The notes under the pieces were generated by a model. That model was not told the DNA's origin, made no database searches, and worked only from the letters and a program-made list of their open reading frames with translations. DNA of 39,170 nt from an uncultured Lachnospiraceae bacterium. GTDB lineage: Bacteria > Bacillota > Clostridia > Lachnospirales > Lachnospiraceae. Shown here in pieces: positions 1 through 8,986 of this stretch. Each line of letters opens with the position of its first letter. Within the stretch, counting starts at the first letter, position 1. The DNA lies in assembly GCA_910585075.1 (NCBI GenBank), contig CAJUED010000036.1, positions 1 through 39,170 on the forward strand, in the 5' to 3' direction. The position numbers and the translations under genes were made by a program.

Positions 1-110
1 CTACAGAGATGGTTAAGTACTCCAACAACCAGATCCTTGCTCAGGCAGGTCAGGCTATGTTGGCACAGGCTAACCAGACAAATCAGGGTGTATTGTCTCT
101 TCTGGGTTAA
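1..110 (+). CDS. Flagellin, C-terminal end (partial)
   Basis: This is the last 35 codons of a flagellin gene; the rest lies left of the window. The reading frame starts at base 3 and ends with TAA at 108-110. The translated end contains KYSNNQILAQAG followed by QAMLAQANQ and ends VLSLLG, the typical amphipathic D0 helix of flagellin C-termini, which packs in the filament core and is recognised during export. The gene is followed at once by a strong terminator, so it is probably a monocistronic, highly expressed transcript. Its position beside a large glycan cluster suggests that the flagellin is the acceptor of the modifications encoded downstream, as in other clostridia where glycosylation genes follow the flagellin gene; that link is inferred. 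Confidence 0.9.
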   Translation, partial: TEMVKYSNNQILAQAGQAMLAQANQTNQGVLSLLG

Positions 111-138
111 TCATTGCAAATTCATTAAAACTACCATA

Positions 139-169
139 GGAGCTGACGAAAGTCAGCTCCTAATTTTTT
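139..169 (+). terminator. Rho-independent terminator of the flagellin gene
   Basis: A perfect 9-bp stem (GGAGCTGAC / GTCAGCTCC) with a GAAA tetraloop is followed by TAATTTTTT. It lies 28 bases after the flagellin stop. It should separate flagellin transcription from the licD genes, although read-through could supply a low level of downstream expression because no clear promoter is visible before position 265. Confidence 0.93.
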
Positions 170-264
170 AAGAAAAGAAATTATAGAAACAGCTTGCAAG
201 TTGTTTTTACATATAAACTTATGCATGCACCTGAATTTATGGGGCAGCAATATGGAGGACTATT

Positions 265-1269
265 ATGCTGGATTTTCCACAGGAATTTTTTTTGGAAGAG
301 GTAAGAGAAGGATTTACAATTGATGTTACCATGAAAACATTTTGGGCTGCAGAGATGGAAGTACTGCGGGAGATTGCGGAAATCTGTGAGCGTCATGGCC
401 TGCAGTGGTACGCGGCCTATGGAACGCTGCTTGGAACCATCCGCCATGAGGGATATGTCCCTTGGGATGACGATATGGATATTTGGATGAAACGGGAAGA
501 TTACAATAAATTTATGGAGATAGCGCCAAAGGAGCTTCCGCGGGGATACGAGGTGGAAAGTTCGTTGACTGAGAAAGGATATAAGGAATTTCATTCCTGC
601 GTTTTCAATGCGGTCACTATCAGTATCAGCGAAGAACGTCTTCGGAATTTTCATGGCTGCCCATTTATGGTGGGTGTGGATATCTTTCCTTTGGATTATC
701 TGCCTGATGACGAGGAAGAACGGGAAGCGCAGCAGTCTATTTTTTACCTTCTTGGTTTGACGGCAATGATTGCGAAGAAGCCGGAGAAGACCGAGGAGGA
801 TGAGGCAGATATACAGGACGCTTTAGACGCCATAGAGGACATATGCGGAGTAAACCTGAAAAAGGAGAATCTGGAAGGCGAGAAGCTGGCGTCCGCCGTC
901 AATAAAATAGCTAACCAGTTATGTGGGAGCTTCAAGGAAGAAGATGGCGATAATCTTGTGATGTATATGGATTATGCAAGCTGGCCCCACAAAGTATATA
1001 AAAAAGAATGGTTTGCTGAGGCAGTTGAGAAACCCTTTGAAGGTTTCCTGATACCGGTGCCTGTTGGCTATGACGAAATTTTAAAACGGATTTATGGGGA
1101 TTATCAAGTACGCGTGCGCTCGACAGCAATGCATGACTATCCCCTGTATAATAAGCAGCTTAACCATATGCGTAAGATTATAGGCGATCTGGAAGATAAG
1201 TTTGCAAGAATTGATGAAATTATTACAGAAGCAAAGAGAAAGCGCATGGAAGACATAAAGGAGAGGTAA
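265..1269 (+). CDS. LicD family phosphotransferase, copy 1
   Basis: This 334-residue protein belongs to the LicD/fukutin nucleotidyltransferase-fold family, which transfers a phospho-alcohol (phosphocholine, ribitol phosphate) from a CDP carrier to a glycan. The family signature is clear: GTLLG at residues 53-57 and the metal-binding WDDDMDI at 67-73. There is no signal peptide or membrane segment, so it acts in the cytoplasm. GGAGG about 7 bases upstream fixes the start. It is the first of four tandem paralogues and overlaps copy 2 by one base (TAATG), so translation is coupled. A run of eight T at 286-293 lies very near the start. The substrate is inferred from the CDP-pentitol genes downstream to be a pentitol phosphate; phosphocholine is not excluded, although no choline kinase or transporter is seen. 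Confidence 0.88.
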   Translation: MLDFPQEFFLEEVREGFTIDVTMKTFWAAEMEVLREIAEICERHGLQWYAAYGTLLGTIRHEGYVPWDDDMDIWMKREDYNKFMEIAPKELPRGYEVESSLTEKGYKEFHSCVFNAVTISISEERLRNFHGCPFMVGVDIFPLDYLPDDEEEREAQQSIFYLLGLTAMIAKKPEKTEEDEADIQDALDAIEDICGVNLKKENLEGEKLASAVNKIANQLCGSFKEEDGDNLVMYMDYASWPHKVYKKEWFAEAVEKPFEGFLIPVPVGYDEILKRIYGDYQVRVRSTAMHDYPLYNKQLNHMRKIIGDLEDKFARIDEIITEAKRKRMEDIKER

Positions 1270-2222
1270 TGTTAGAGTTTCCACAGGATTTTTTCAAGGC
1301 GGAGGAAATAGAGGGATTTTTAGTGGACGCCACTATGAAAACTGTGTGGGCGGCGGAATTGGAGGTTCTTCGCGAAATCGCTGAAATCTGCGAAAGGCAT
1401 GACATTACTTGGTATGCAGCCTATGGAACATTGTTGGGGGCCATTCGCCATGAGGGTTATGTTCCCTGGGATGATGATATGGATATCTGGATGAAGCGGG
1501 ATGGCTACATGAAATTTCTTGAAGTCGCGCCGAGGGAGCTGCCTGTAGGATATCTGGTGCACAGTCCGTTGACAGAACTAGGCTACCTGCAATTTCATTC
1601 CTGTGTGTTAAATGCTCGTTCCGTCAGCATAGAGCCGAAGCGGTTGCAGAACTTTCATGGTTGTCCTTTTGTGGTGGGAGTGGATGTTTTTCCGTTGGAT
1701 TATCTGCCGGAAGATACAAAAGAACAGGAGAAGGAGAGAGAGCTTTTTGACGTCATAAGTACTACTGCCACTATGGTAAACAAGGAAGAAAGAACATCCG
1801 AAAATTTTGTTAAATTAAAGAGTGCTCTTGACTTTTTACAGGATGAATGGGATATTTCTTTTGAGTCAAAGCTATTTAAGCCGGAACAAAAAAGGGCGCT
1901 CGTATCGAAATTATATTGGCTGGGTAATCAGGTCACTATGGAGTATGGAAAGAAGGCCGGCGATTCTCTTGTGATGTATATGGATTATATTAACTGGAGT
2001 CACAAGATATATCCCAAGGAATGGTTTGAGGGTGTAGAATACGCGGCCTTTGAAGGATTTGGGATACCGGTGCCGGCAGGGTATGATTCTGTCTTAAAGA
2101 CAATATACGGTGATTATCAGAAGCGGGTGAGAAATACATCAATGCATGGTTATCCCATGTATCAGAAGCAGTTGGAGCAGATGCGTGAAATGATTCGTAA
2201 GCTGGAGGCTGAGCAGAAGTGA
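1269..2222 (+). CDS. LicD family phosphotransferase, copy 2
   Basis: Second tandem LicD paralogue, 317 residues. It shares with copy 1 the N-terminal pattern FPQ-FF, the ATMKTVWAAELEVL helix, GTLLG and WDDDMDIWMKR, so the active-site acidic cluster is intact. Its ATG overlaps the stop of copy 1 by one base, and an AGGAGAGG ribosome binding site lies in the end of copy 1. The middle region (about residues 150-220) differs most from the other copies, while the LVMYMDY and PVPAGYDSVLKTIYGDY segments are kept. Divergence in the middle with a conserved catalytic core suggests different acceptors or successive transfer steps, but this is inference. Confidence 0.88.
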   Translation: MLEFPQDFFKAEEIEGFLVDATMKTVWAAELEVLREIAEICERHDITWYAAYGTLLGAIRHEGYVPWDDDMDIWMKRDGYMKFLEVAPRELPVGYLVHSPLTELGYLQFHSCVLNARSVSIEPKRLQNFHGCPFVVGVDVFPLDYLPEDTKEQEKERELFDVISTTATMVNKEERTSENFVKLKSALDFLQDEWDISFESKLFKPEQKRALVSKLYWLGNQVTMEYGKKAGDSLVMYMDYINWSHKIYPKEWFEGVEYAAFEGFGIPVPAGYDSVLKTIYGDYQKRVRNTSMHGYPMYQKQLEQMREMIRKLEAEQK

Positions 2223-2319
2223 GCGAAATGACGCCTGAATGTTAAAGGGAGCAGGGGCAATTTTTGTCGGATCAGAATTTGCAGAGCTTTAAAAATAAGA
2301 ATATTGGAATGGAAGAAAA

Positions 2320-3279
2320 ATGTTAAGCTTTGAAGAAAATTTTTTTCAGGCGGAAATGAGAGAGGACTTTCAGGTAGACGCTACCATGAAGACCGTATGG
2401 GCGGCTGAACTTGAGGTTTTAAGTGAGATTGCGAAAGTGTGTGAGAGGCATGGGCTGACTTGGTATATGGCCTTTGGCTCTCTCCTTGGCGTGGTCAGAC
2501 ATAAAGGATTTATCCCATGGGACGACGACATGGATATCTGGCTGAAGCGGGAAGACTATATGCAGCTTCTTGCATATCTCCCTGAGGAACTTCCGGAAGG
2601 GTATATTGTGAGAAGCCCGCTGTTGGAGAGCTGGTATCCGGAGTATCATTCCTGTGTTGTGAGCGGCGATTCCATCAGCATTGAGCCTGAGCATCTGAAG
2701 CGGTTTCACGGCTGCCCGTTTATTGTGGGAATTGACATATTCCCCTTGGATTATCTGGGAGAGAATGAGGAAAATTCCTTGCGGTTTCACTTATTTCAGG
2801 CCACAAGACAGGCGGCCCTGATGGTGAAAAACGGAGAAATAAATGAAAAGCTGGATGAGATGCTGGACATTGTGGAGAAGCAGTGTGATGTAACAATTGA
2901 CAAGAGAGGGTTGTCCGCGTCAGCTTCTGACGATGAGAGGAATGAACTGACAGCCGGGCTCTGGGGACTTGCCAATGAAATCGTCGTTTGCGGAGAGGAA
3001 GGCGGGACGAACAGGCTGGGCATGTATCTGGATTATCTGAAATTCAGGAAATGTTATGAGGGAAAGTGGTTTGAATCCGCAGAGTTGATGCCTTTTGAAG
3101 GATTTATGGTGCCAGTGCCGATAGAATATGATAAAATATTACGTGCAACTTATGGAGATTATCTGATGTGTGTGAAAAATACCACCCTTCATGAGTATCC
3201 CTTTTACAAGAAACAGCTGGAACAATTGCGCAGGCGGGTAGCCGAAGTGGAGGCAGCAGGAAAGAAGGAAAAAGGCTGA
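2320..3279 (+). CDS. LicD family phosphotransferase, copy 3
   Basis: Third LicD paralogue, 319 residues. The substrate loop reads GSLLGVVRHKGFIPWDDDMD, with Ser in place of the usual Thr of GTLLG; the acidic WDDDMDI motif is intact. The ribosome binding site (GGAAG) is weaker than in the other copies. It is preceded by 97 bases with no recognisable gene. The C-terminal part keeps the PVPIEYDKILRATYGDY pattern common to the set. It is expected to transfer a phospho-alcohol from a CDP precursor. The near-equal spacing and shared ends of all four copies indicate repeated local duplication. Confidence 0.87.
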   Translation: MLSFEENFFQAEMREDFQVDATMKTVWAAELEVLSEIAKVCERHGLTWYMAFGSLLGVVRHKGFIPWDDDMDIWLKREDYMQLLAYLPEELPEGYIVRSPLLESWYPEYHSCVVSGDSISIEPEHLKRFHGCPFIVGIDIFPLDYLGENEENSLRFHLFQATRQAALMVKNGEINEKLDEMLDIVEKQCDVTIDKRGLSASASDDERNELTAGLWGLANEIVVCGEEGGTNRLGMYLDYLKFRKCYEGKWFESAELMPFEGFMVPVPIEYDKILRATYGDYLMCVKNTTLHEYPFYKKQLEQLRRRVAEVEAAGKKEKG

Positions 3280-3383
3280 ATTAATTCAAAGGCGTGTTGC
3301 ATTTATAGCACTGTAAGATTGACGCCTGGTTTATGGCGGACGTTGTACCGGCAAGGTAAAATGATTTAAAAATGGAGGGGAAA

Positions 3384-4355
3384 ATGCTGGAATTTCCGAT
3401 AGATTATTTTCAGGATGAGGAACGGGAAGGTTTTTTGGTGGACGCCACCATGAAGACTGTTTGGGCGGCGGAATTGGAAGTTTTAAATGAGATAGCCTGT
3501 ATTTGTGCCCGGCATGGGCTGGAATGGTACGCGGCGTATGGCACGTTGCTTGGAGTGGTGCGCCATCAGGGCTTTATTCCCTGGGACGATGATATAGATA
3601 TCTGGATGAAACGAGAGGACTATCGGAAGATTCTGGAGCTTTTACCAAAAGAATTGCCGAATGGTTACGTGGTTCGGGCACCTTATGCAAGGGAAGGGTA
3701 TCCGGAATATCAGGTGTATGTGAACAACAGCGATTCCATCAGTATTGAACCGGAGCGCTTACGGCAGTTTCATGGTTGTCCTTTTTATGTGGGAATTGAT
3801 ATTTTTCCTTTGGATGCTATTCCGGCCCGGCAGGACTTGTCGGATATGCAAAGAAGTATTTTTGCAAGTGCGCTTATGCTGCAACAGCTGGAATTTCAGG
3901 AGAAAACGTCCGGAGAGGCAGCGCAGGGAAAAGGGCAGGCGGATAGTGAGGCGGCAATATTGCAGATTAGCAGATTGCTTGATGTGCTGAAAGAGCAATA
4001 TGGAATTGCTATTCACAAAAATCTTTTACAGAAAAAGCACAGGGCTGAGTTGCTTAAGGCACTGTGGCAGGCGGCGGAGCAGTTTGGAGGAAATGAAAGC
4101 TATCAGATTGCCATGTATCTGGACTATTTGAAATTCGGTAAAGCCTATGAAAATGCATGGTTTGGGGAGACTGCGTACCTGCCCTTTGAGGGATTTGATG
4201 TTCCGGTTCCCGGGAATTATGATGCGGTTTTAAAGGTCATTTATGGGGAACATTATATGACGCCGGTGCGCAGTGTAGGGATGCACGATTATCCCTGCTA
4301 TAAGAGACAGATTGAGGAGCTTAGGCGAAAAGTAGCAGAGGCAGAAAGAGGTTAA
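3384..4355 (+). CDS. LicD family phosphotransferase, copy 4
   Basis: Fourth LicD paralogue, 323 residues from the chosen ATG. An upstream in-frame ATG at 3372 exists, but GGAGGGG lies between the two, so 3384 is the likely start; this also restores the N-terminus MLEFP seen in copy 2. GTLLGVVRHQG and WDDDIDIWMKR mark the catalytic region. A Gln/Glu-rich stretch of about 20 residues in the middle (EKTSGEAAQGKGQADSEAA) is unique to this copy. The next gene starts one base after its stop, so the epimerase is probably translationally coupled to it. Its role is inferred from family and neighbours to be transfer of a pentitol phosphate. Confidence 0.87.
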   Translation: MLEFPIDYFQDEEREGFLVDATMKTVWAAELEVLNEIACICARHGLEWYAAYGTLLGVVRHQGFIPWDDDIDIWMKREDYRKILELLPKELPNGYVVRAPYAREGYPEYQVYVNNSDSISIEPERLRQFHGCPFYVGIDIFPLDAIPARQDLSDMQRSIFASALMLQQLEFQEKTSGEAAQGKGQADSEAAILQISRLLDVLKEQYGIAIHKNLLQKKHRAELLKALWQAAEQFGGNESYQIAMYLDYLKFGKAYENAWFGETAYLPFEGFDVPVPGNYDAVLKVIYGEHYMTPVRSVGMHDYPCYKRQIEELRRKVAEAERG

Positions 4356-4356
4356 A

Positions 4357-5046
4357 ATGAGCTTTGAATTAAATGCATCTATGATGTGTGTAAATTTTGG
4401 AAATTTAGAGAAGGAAGTCCGTGAGCTGGATGCGGGAGGGATAGATTCTTTTCATATCGATATTATGGACGGTCGGTATGTGCCGAATTTTGCCATGTCA
4501 TTAAATGATATGGCCTATATTGCATCCGCCACGCCTACACCAATGGATGTACATCTGATGATAGAGCATCCAAACAATAACATTCATTTATTTATAGATA
4601 AGCTGCGCAAGGGAGATACCGTGTACATTCATCCGGAAGCAGAATATCATCCTTCTACCACGCTGCAGAAAATCATCAATGCGGGCTTGGTTCCGGGCAT
4701 AGCAATCAATCCGGGAACCAGCGTGGAAACGGTAGTGGAAATGCTGCGCATTGTGGATAAGGTTCTGGTGATGACGGTAAATCCGGGGAATGCGGGTCAG
4801 ATGTATATGCCCTATGTAGGGGAAAAAATTGAGAAATTGTTGCAGCTGAAGAATAGGATGCATTTTAAATTGTATTGGGACGGCGCATGCAGTAAGGAGA
4901 AGATTCTGGAATTTGCACCTAAAGGAATGGATGGCTTTGTGCTGGGAACCACATTACTTTTTGGCAAGAAAAAGCCTTATGGTGACATTTTGCAGGATAT
5001 CAGGAAACTTAAGTTTGAGTATGATGATGCTGTGCCGGGGCTGTAA
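4357..5046 (+). CDS. rpe: Ribulose-phosphate 3-epimerase homologue
   Basis: A 229-residue TIM-barrel protein of the D-ribulose-5-phosphate 3-epimerase family, which interconverts ribulose-5-P and xylulose-5-P. The metal ligands and catalytic acids are recognisable: HID at 33-35 followed by MDG at 37-39, VHLM with His66, and DG at 175-176. NPGNAGQ replaces the usual NPGFGGQ, and HPEA replaces HVEA, so it is diverged from housekeeping enzymes; a related ketose-phosphate epimerase activity is possible. It is cotranscribed with the licD genes. In this context it most likely supplies the pentulose phosphate that the dehydrogenase at 8987 reduces before CDP activation. A housekeeping role would not explain its place in a glycan operon. 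Confidence 0.8.
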   Translation: MSFELNASMMCVNFGNLEKEVRELDAGGIDSFHIDIMDGRYVPNFAMSLNDMAYIASATPTPMDVHLMIEHPNNNIHLFIDKLRKGDTVYIHPEAEYHPSTTLQKIINAGLVPGIAINPGTSVETVVEMLRIVDKVLVMTVNPGNAGQMYMPYVGEKIEKLLQLKNRMHFKLYWDGACSKEKILEFAPKGMDGFVLGTTLLFGKKKPYGDILQDIRKLKFEYDDAVPGL

Positions 5047-5206
5047 GTCATAAGTAGTGCTGATAGAATATGCTGATAAATAAAGTTAATAAATATTGCT
5101 GTAAAGTATAACAGAACTATGAGTGCAGCTATAGAGAAGGGCATGATATGGAATATGAGTATTGTTCACCAATATTCGGATCAAAAGAAAGAGCAGGGAC
5201 GTATCA

Positions 5207-6379
5207 ATGAAAATAGGAATGCTTATATGGGACAGCTTTGGGAAAGAAGATATGCGGGAGGCGTTTGTAAAATTAGGGCACAGCGTAGAGGAGTGCCCTT
5301 TTTTGGATAATGGAGAACCCGAGGACACTGCAGCGGTAAAAGAATTGGAGAGACATATCAAGGATATCTCTCCTGATTTTTTATTTTCCTTTAATTATTT
5401 TCCAATTGCTGCAATAGCATGCAAAAATCTGGGAATTCCCTATGCGGCGTGGGTTTATGACAGCCCCCATGTGCGGATGTATCATTATTCCATAGCCTTC
5501 CCCACCAATTATGTGTTTGTGTTTGACAGTGCCGTCTATGAGGAGTTTCATAAAGGCGGCGTCTCCACCGTTTACTATCTGCCTATGGCAGCAAACACAG
5601 AACGCTTGCAGAAAATGATGGATTTAAAAGGATTTTCGGAGACTATATGGGCACCCCGGCATCAGGTGGCGTTTGTGGGCTCACTGTATACGGAAAAACA
5701 TCAGTTTTATCAGAGACTGACGGGAATATCCGATTACACCAGAGGATATCTGGAGGGATTGATGGAAGCCCAGAAGACGGTGTATGGATACAATTTTATA
5801 CAGGAGCTTTTGTCGGATAAAATTATTAGAGATATGCAGAAATCGCTGCCTATGAAAGTGAGGCCTGGGGAGGTGGAGAGTGTTGCGTATCTGTTTGCGC
5901 AGTACGTGATTAACCGTCAGATTACGGCGTTAGAGCGGAGTGAGCTGCTATCATTAACTGCCGAAAAATTCGGCCTGGACTTGTATACACCTGACCAGAC
6001 AGTAGAGCTTGCCGGGGGTAGCAACCATGGTGCTCTGGATGCTTACGCATGGGCACCTTATGTGTATAAAACGTCAGCTGTCAATTTGAATATCACGCTA
6101 CGGAGTATTTTAAAGGGAATACCCCTGCGGGCATTTGAGATTATGGGGGCAGGTGGATTTTTGTTGACGAATTTTCAGGAGGATTTTTTTTCTCACTTTA
6201 CACCGGGCGAGGATTTTGTGTACTTTGAGAGTAAAGAGGATATGATTTCCAAGATTGACTATTATTTAAAGAATGAGGATGAGAGAAGACAAATTGCGGA
6301 AAGTGGTTTTCAAAAGGTTGCGGCCGGACATACTTATGTACACAGGGCGAAGGAGATTATCGACTGTCTGGAAATATAA
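5207..6379 (+). CDS. CgeB/DUF3880-like glycosyltransferase
   Basis: A GT-B type glycosyltransferase of 390 residues. The N-terminal half (YDSPHVRMYHY, FVFDSAVYEEF, YLPMAAN) matches the DUF3880 part of CgeB-like proteins. The C-terminal half (GIPLRAFEIMGAGGFLLTNF, then FTPGEDFVYFESKEDM) matches the Glyco_trans_1_2 domain, with the conserved acidic residue in the RAFEIMGAGG loop. The ORF extends 15 codons upstream, but the ATG at 5207 starts the domain directly (MKIGMLIW) and fits a weak AGGGACG site. A second copy on the other strand (11671-12843) has the same length. A run of eight T lies at 6184-6191. Donor and acceptor are unknown; it probably adds a hexose or acetamido sugar to the flagellin glycan in the cytoplasm. 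Confidence 0.8.
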   Translation: MKIGMLIWDSFGKEDMREAFVKLGHSVEECPFLDNGEPEDTAAVKELERHIKDISPDFLFSFNYFPIAAIACKNLGIPYAAWVYDSPHVRMYHYSIAFPTNYVFVFDSAVYEEFHKGGVSTVYYLPMAANTERLQKMMDLKGFSETIWAPRHQVAFVGSLYTEKHQFYQRLTGISDYTRGYLEGLMEAQKTVYGYNFIQELLSDKIIRDMQKSLPMKVRPGEVESVAYLFAQYVINRQITALERSELLSLTAEKFGLDLYTPDQTVELAGGSNHGALDAYAWAPYVYKTSAVNLNITLRSILKGIPLRAFEIMGAGGFLLTNFQEDFFSHFTPGEDFVYFESKEDMISKIDYYLKNEDERRQIAESGFQKVAAGHTYVHRAKEIIDCLEI

Positions 6380-6469
6380 ATGGATGTAAAATTTTGTTTT
6401 ATATATGACGTTTACCATAAATATGTTCGGAAGAAGGTTAAATTTAGATAATTATGAGGGGAAAATACA

Positions 6470-8011
6470 ATGATAAGGTTAGTGGATGGAGAAATCTATG
6501 TGATGGACGAAGAAAGTCTGTCACCTGAGATTTTGAGAGAATTCTGCAGCGAAAAACATGAAAATGATATAATCTGTGTCAACAAAAAGGGACAAAAAAT
6601 ATATATAAATGCGGAAGACATCAAGAAACAGCGGATTGATGAAAACTGCTATGAAATATTACGGGAAAATGTCTTTTCAGAGATATATTCAAATCCGCAT
6701 ATTGATGGGCCGGTGCCGCTTTTGGATTCGAAGGGCAACCCGGTTATGCTGGTCAAGTATTATGCGACAAGCTATGACCATATTTATGATTGTGATATGG
6801 AAAGGATAGATACGTCAGTATTTGATTTATATGAATGTGTTTGTTTATGTGGAGTAAACGAATATTCTGTTTTGATGTATCAGCAATGTTTTCACACATA
6901 TAAAGGGAAAGTTATTTTGTTTCAGGAGGAATGGGAGGAAATACTTCCGTATTTGGGGAAGGGATCCGAGTATGCGGAGGTAATTATAACAGCAGATAAA
7001 AATGTAGTAAATCGAGAAATGAGAAATAAGAAGCACATGATTCTGGACGCATTTGCATCAAATGTGGCAGGGTATAGGGAAAGGTGTAAAATTGGCTATT
7101 TTTCATACGATGAAATTATGACTTTGGTATATTTTTTTACACAGCATAAAACTATTTCGGAGCGTGGAGATAAGAAAGCATATGTCATAGATGTAAGATG
7201 TGATGCATTGGGGCTGGTAGCATTGGCAAATTGCTTTGGCATACCATGTGCTTACCTTATTTCAAAAGGTTATATACCAATTATTAACATTATATCTTCA
7301 GATAATTCTATTTATAGTGACAGCATAGGGGATGATATTTGGAGCAAGTTTTTTAGACAGCCTATAGGAATTAATGAAAGCGATTTAGAAAAGATAGAGG
7401 ATGTAACACTTTCTCCACTGACATATGTTACTTTTTCGGGCAGGTGGCTGATGCAACAAATGACAGGATGCGAAGACATGGATCTCATGAAACCGGAGTA
7501 TTTTAACGATAGATTATTGCAACATATCAATGGATATCGTAAATGCATTTTGCAAAAGCCGGAAAAGACGCTTGGCGTATTGATTCGCGGAACGGATTAT
7601 GTCGCCGCCAAGCCTGCGGGACATGCGGTTCAGGCCACACCGGAACAGGTTATTGAAAAGGTAAAAGAATTCTCTAAGGAATGGGATTTTGAAAATATTT
7701 TTGTGGCGACGGAGGACGCGGAGGCACTTGCAAAGATGCGGGCAGCGTTCGGTGGCAGGGTTAAATTTGTAGACCAGAAGCGGTTTGTCCTGCAAAAAGG
7801 AGAATACATATGGGGAGAAAAAGAAAAAGATACCTGGAAGCCGGGAGACGGATGGCAGTACGGGGCAGATTATTTATGCGCGATGGTGTTGTTGTCGGAA
7901 TGTGCCTTTTTTATTGCATCAGGGTATTGCACAGGGACAGGCTTGGTAGAGAAACTGGCGGATGGCAGAGGAATGCAATCTTATGTTTTTGATTTAGGTT
8001 TATATGAGTAA
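6470..8011 (+). CDS. O-fucosyltransferase-like protein with large unknown N-terminal domain, copy 1
   Basis: This 513-residue protein has two parts. Residues 1 to about 300 match no family I recognise. Residues from about 360 to 510 look like the donor-binding half of the O-fucosyltransferase/GT23-like fold: GVLIRGTDY at about 369-377 with the conserved Arg, then IFVATED, ADYLCAMVLLSECAFFIAS and the Gly-rich end. The ribosome binding site GAGGGG is good. An equally long paralogue lies at 10124-11665, and a more distant relative at 20414-21715. It is soluble with no signal peptide. Fucose or another deoxyhexose is a guess, since the donor sugar cannot be read from the sequence. Confidence 0.72.
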   Translation: MIRLVDGEIYVMDEESLSPEILREFCSEKHENDIICVNKKGQKIYINAEDIKKQRIDENCYEILRENVFSEIYSNPHIDGPVPLLDSKGNPVMLVKYYATSYDHIYDCDMERIDTSVFDLYECVCLCGVNEYSVLMYQQCFHTYKGKVILFQEEWEEILPYLGKGSEYAEVIITADKNVVNREMRNKKHMILDAFASNVAGYRERCKIGYFSYDEIMTLVYFFTQHKTISERGDKKAYVIDVRCDALGLVALANCFGIPCAYLISKGYIPIINIISSDNSIYSDSIGDDIWSKFFRQPIGINESDLEKIEDVTLSPLTYVTFSGRWLMQQMTGCEDMDLMKPEYFNDRLLQHINGYRKCILQKPEKTLGVLIRGTDYVAAKPAGHAVQATPEQVIEKVKEFSKEWDFENIFVATEDAEALAKMRAAFGGRVKFVDQKRFVLQKGEYIWGEKEKDTWKPGDGWQYGADYLCAMVLLSECAFFIASGYCTGTGLVEKLADGRGMQSYVFDLGLYE

Positions 8012-8227
8012 CGGTATTTCAATTCAGAATATGAATAGAGGTATAAAGTAAAGAACAGTCGTGTACAATTGGCTGAAAATAAGACGACAGATGCAAGAGG
8101 AACAGAAAAATTAGATGATGAATTAAAAAGCTGGGCATGAGGCCAGACGTGATTTGAACATACGTTTACCCTCTCAAAAGAAGTGAAGGAAAGTGTGTGG
8201 GAATCAGAAAAATGTGGGAGAAATAAA

Positions 8228-8917
8228 ATGAATGTAGCGTTAATTTTGGCGGGAGGAACCGGTAGCAGATTTGGTGGAGAAATCCCCAAGCAGTATATCG
8301 AAGTATCCGGAAAACCGGTGATTGCTTACTGTCTGAAAACTTTTGTAGAGCATGAGCAAATTGACGGGATTCAGATTGTGGCGGATGAGAAATGGCGTTC
8401 TTTTATAAGGGAGTGGGCAGAGAAAGAGGGCTGCACCAAGCTGCAGGGATTTTCCATACCCGGAAAAAACAGGCAGTTGTCCATATGGAATGGTCTGCAG
8501 GATATAGTGAAGTATGGCAGTGAGGAGGATGTGGTGATAGTTCATGACGCCGCAAGGCCACTGGTATCAGCAAGAATTATTTCCGAATGCGTGAATGTGT
8601 GTAAGGAGCATGAGGGAGCCTTGACGGCTATCCACGTAAAGGATACGGTTTATTATGGAAGGAACGGCAGGATAGAATCTTTGTTGGAACGGGACAGGCT
8701 AATAGCAGGACAAGCACCGGAAGCCTTTCGGTTGGGGCCTTATTACCGGGCCAATGAGAGGCTTTTGCCAGATAAGATTTTGGAAATCAATGGTTCCACG
8801 GAGCCAGCTGTGCTTGCAGGTATGGATATTGGCTGTGTGGCAGGGGAAGAACGGAACTTTAAGGTGACAACCAGAGAGGATTTTGAACGGTTTGAACAGA
8901 TTTTAAAAAGCAAATAA
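8228..8917 (+). CDS. IspD/TarI-like cytidylyltransferase (likely CDP-pentitol synthase)
   Basis: A 229-residue cytidylyltransferase of the IspD/TarI family, which couples CTP to an alditol phosphate. LAGGTGSRF (7-15) is the CTP-binding loop, PKQY (20-23) and HDAARPL (106-112) are family signatures, and the end NFKVTTREDF matches TarI and IspD alike. The ATG at 8228 is preceded by GGGAG; the longer ORF upstream of it is not supported. It lies 69 bases before a polyol-phosphate dehydrogenase, the same pairing as TarI-TarJ. The best reading is ribitol- (or arabinitol-) 5-phosphate cytidylyltransferase feeding the LicD proteins. A role in isoprenoid synthesis is unlikely because no other MEP-pathway gene is present and the neighbours are glycan genes. 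Confidence 0.82.
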   Translation: MNVALILAGGTGSRFGGEIPKQYIEVSGKPVIAYCLKTFVEHEQIDGIQIVADEKWRSFIREWAEKEGCTKLQGFSIPGKNRQLSIWNGLQDIVKYGSEEDVVIVHDAARPLVSARIISECVNVCKEHEGALTAIHVKDTVYYGRNGRIESLLERDRLIAGQAPEAFRLGPYYRANERLLPDKILEINGSTEPAVLAGMDIGCVAGEERNFKVTTREDFERFEQILKSK

Positions 8918-8986
8918 TTTTGATGTTCAAAGCAGGTAATATGTAGGGTAATAAAAGAAAGCAGAATACCTGAGAACGGAGGAAAA

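Noticed and set aside
181..264. Promoter for the licD operon
   Set aside because: TTGCAA and TATAAA-like hexamers occur, but no pair has 16-18 base spacing, so none is reported.
181..654. 157-codon minus-strand ORF overlapping licD copy 1
   Set aside because: It lies opposite a strongly conserved LicD domain and its translation shows no family motif; it is an antisense shadow, like similar frames opposite the other licD genes.
5162..5206. Upstream extension of the CgeB-like gene
   Set aside because: The 15 extra residues are basic and unlike the paralogue at 11671, which starts at the position equivalent to 5207.
8228..8917. Annotation as housekeeping IspD (isoprenoid synthesis)
   Set aside because: Fold and motifs fit, but the gene sits with a TarJ/GatD-like dehydrogenase and LicD genes and no MEP-pathway gene, so a glycan role is more likely. 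It stays as an alternative.
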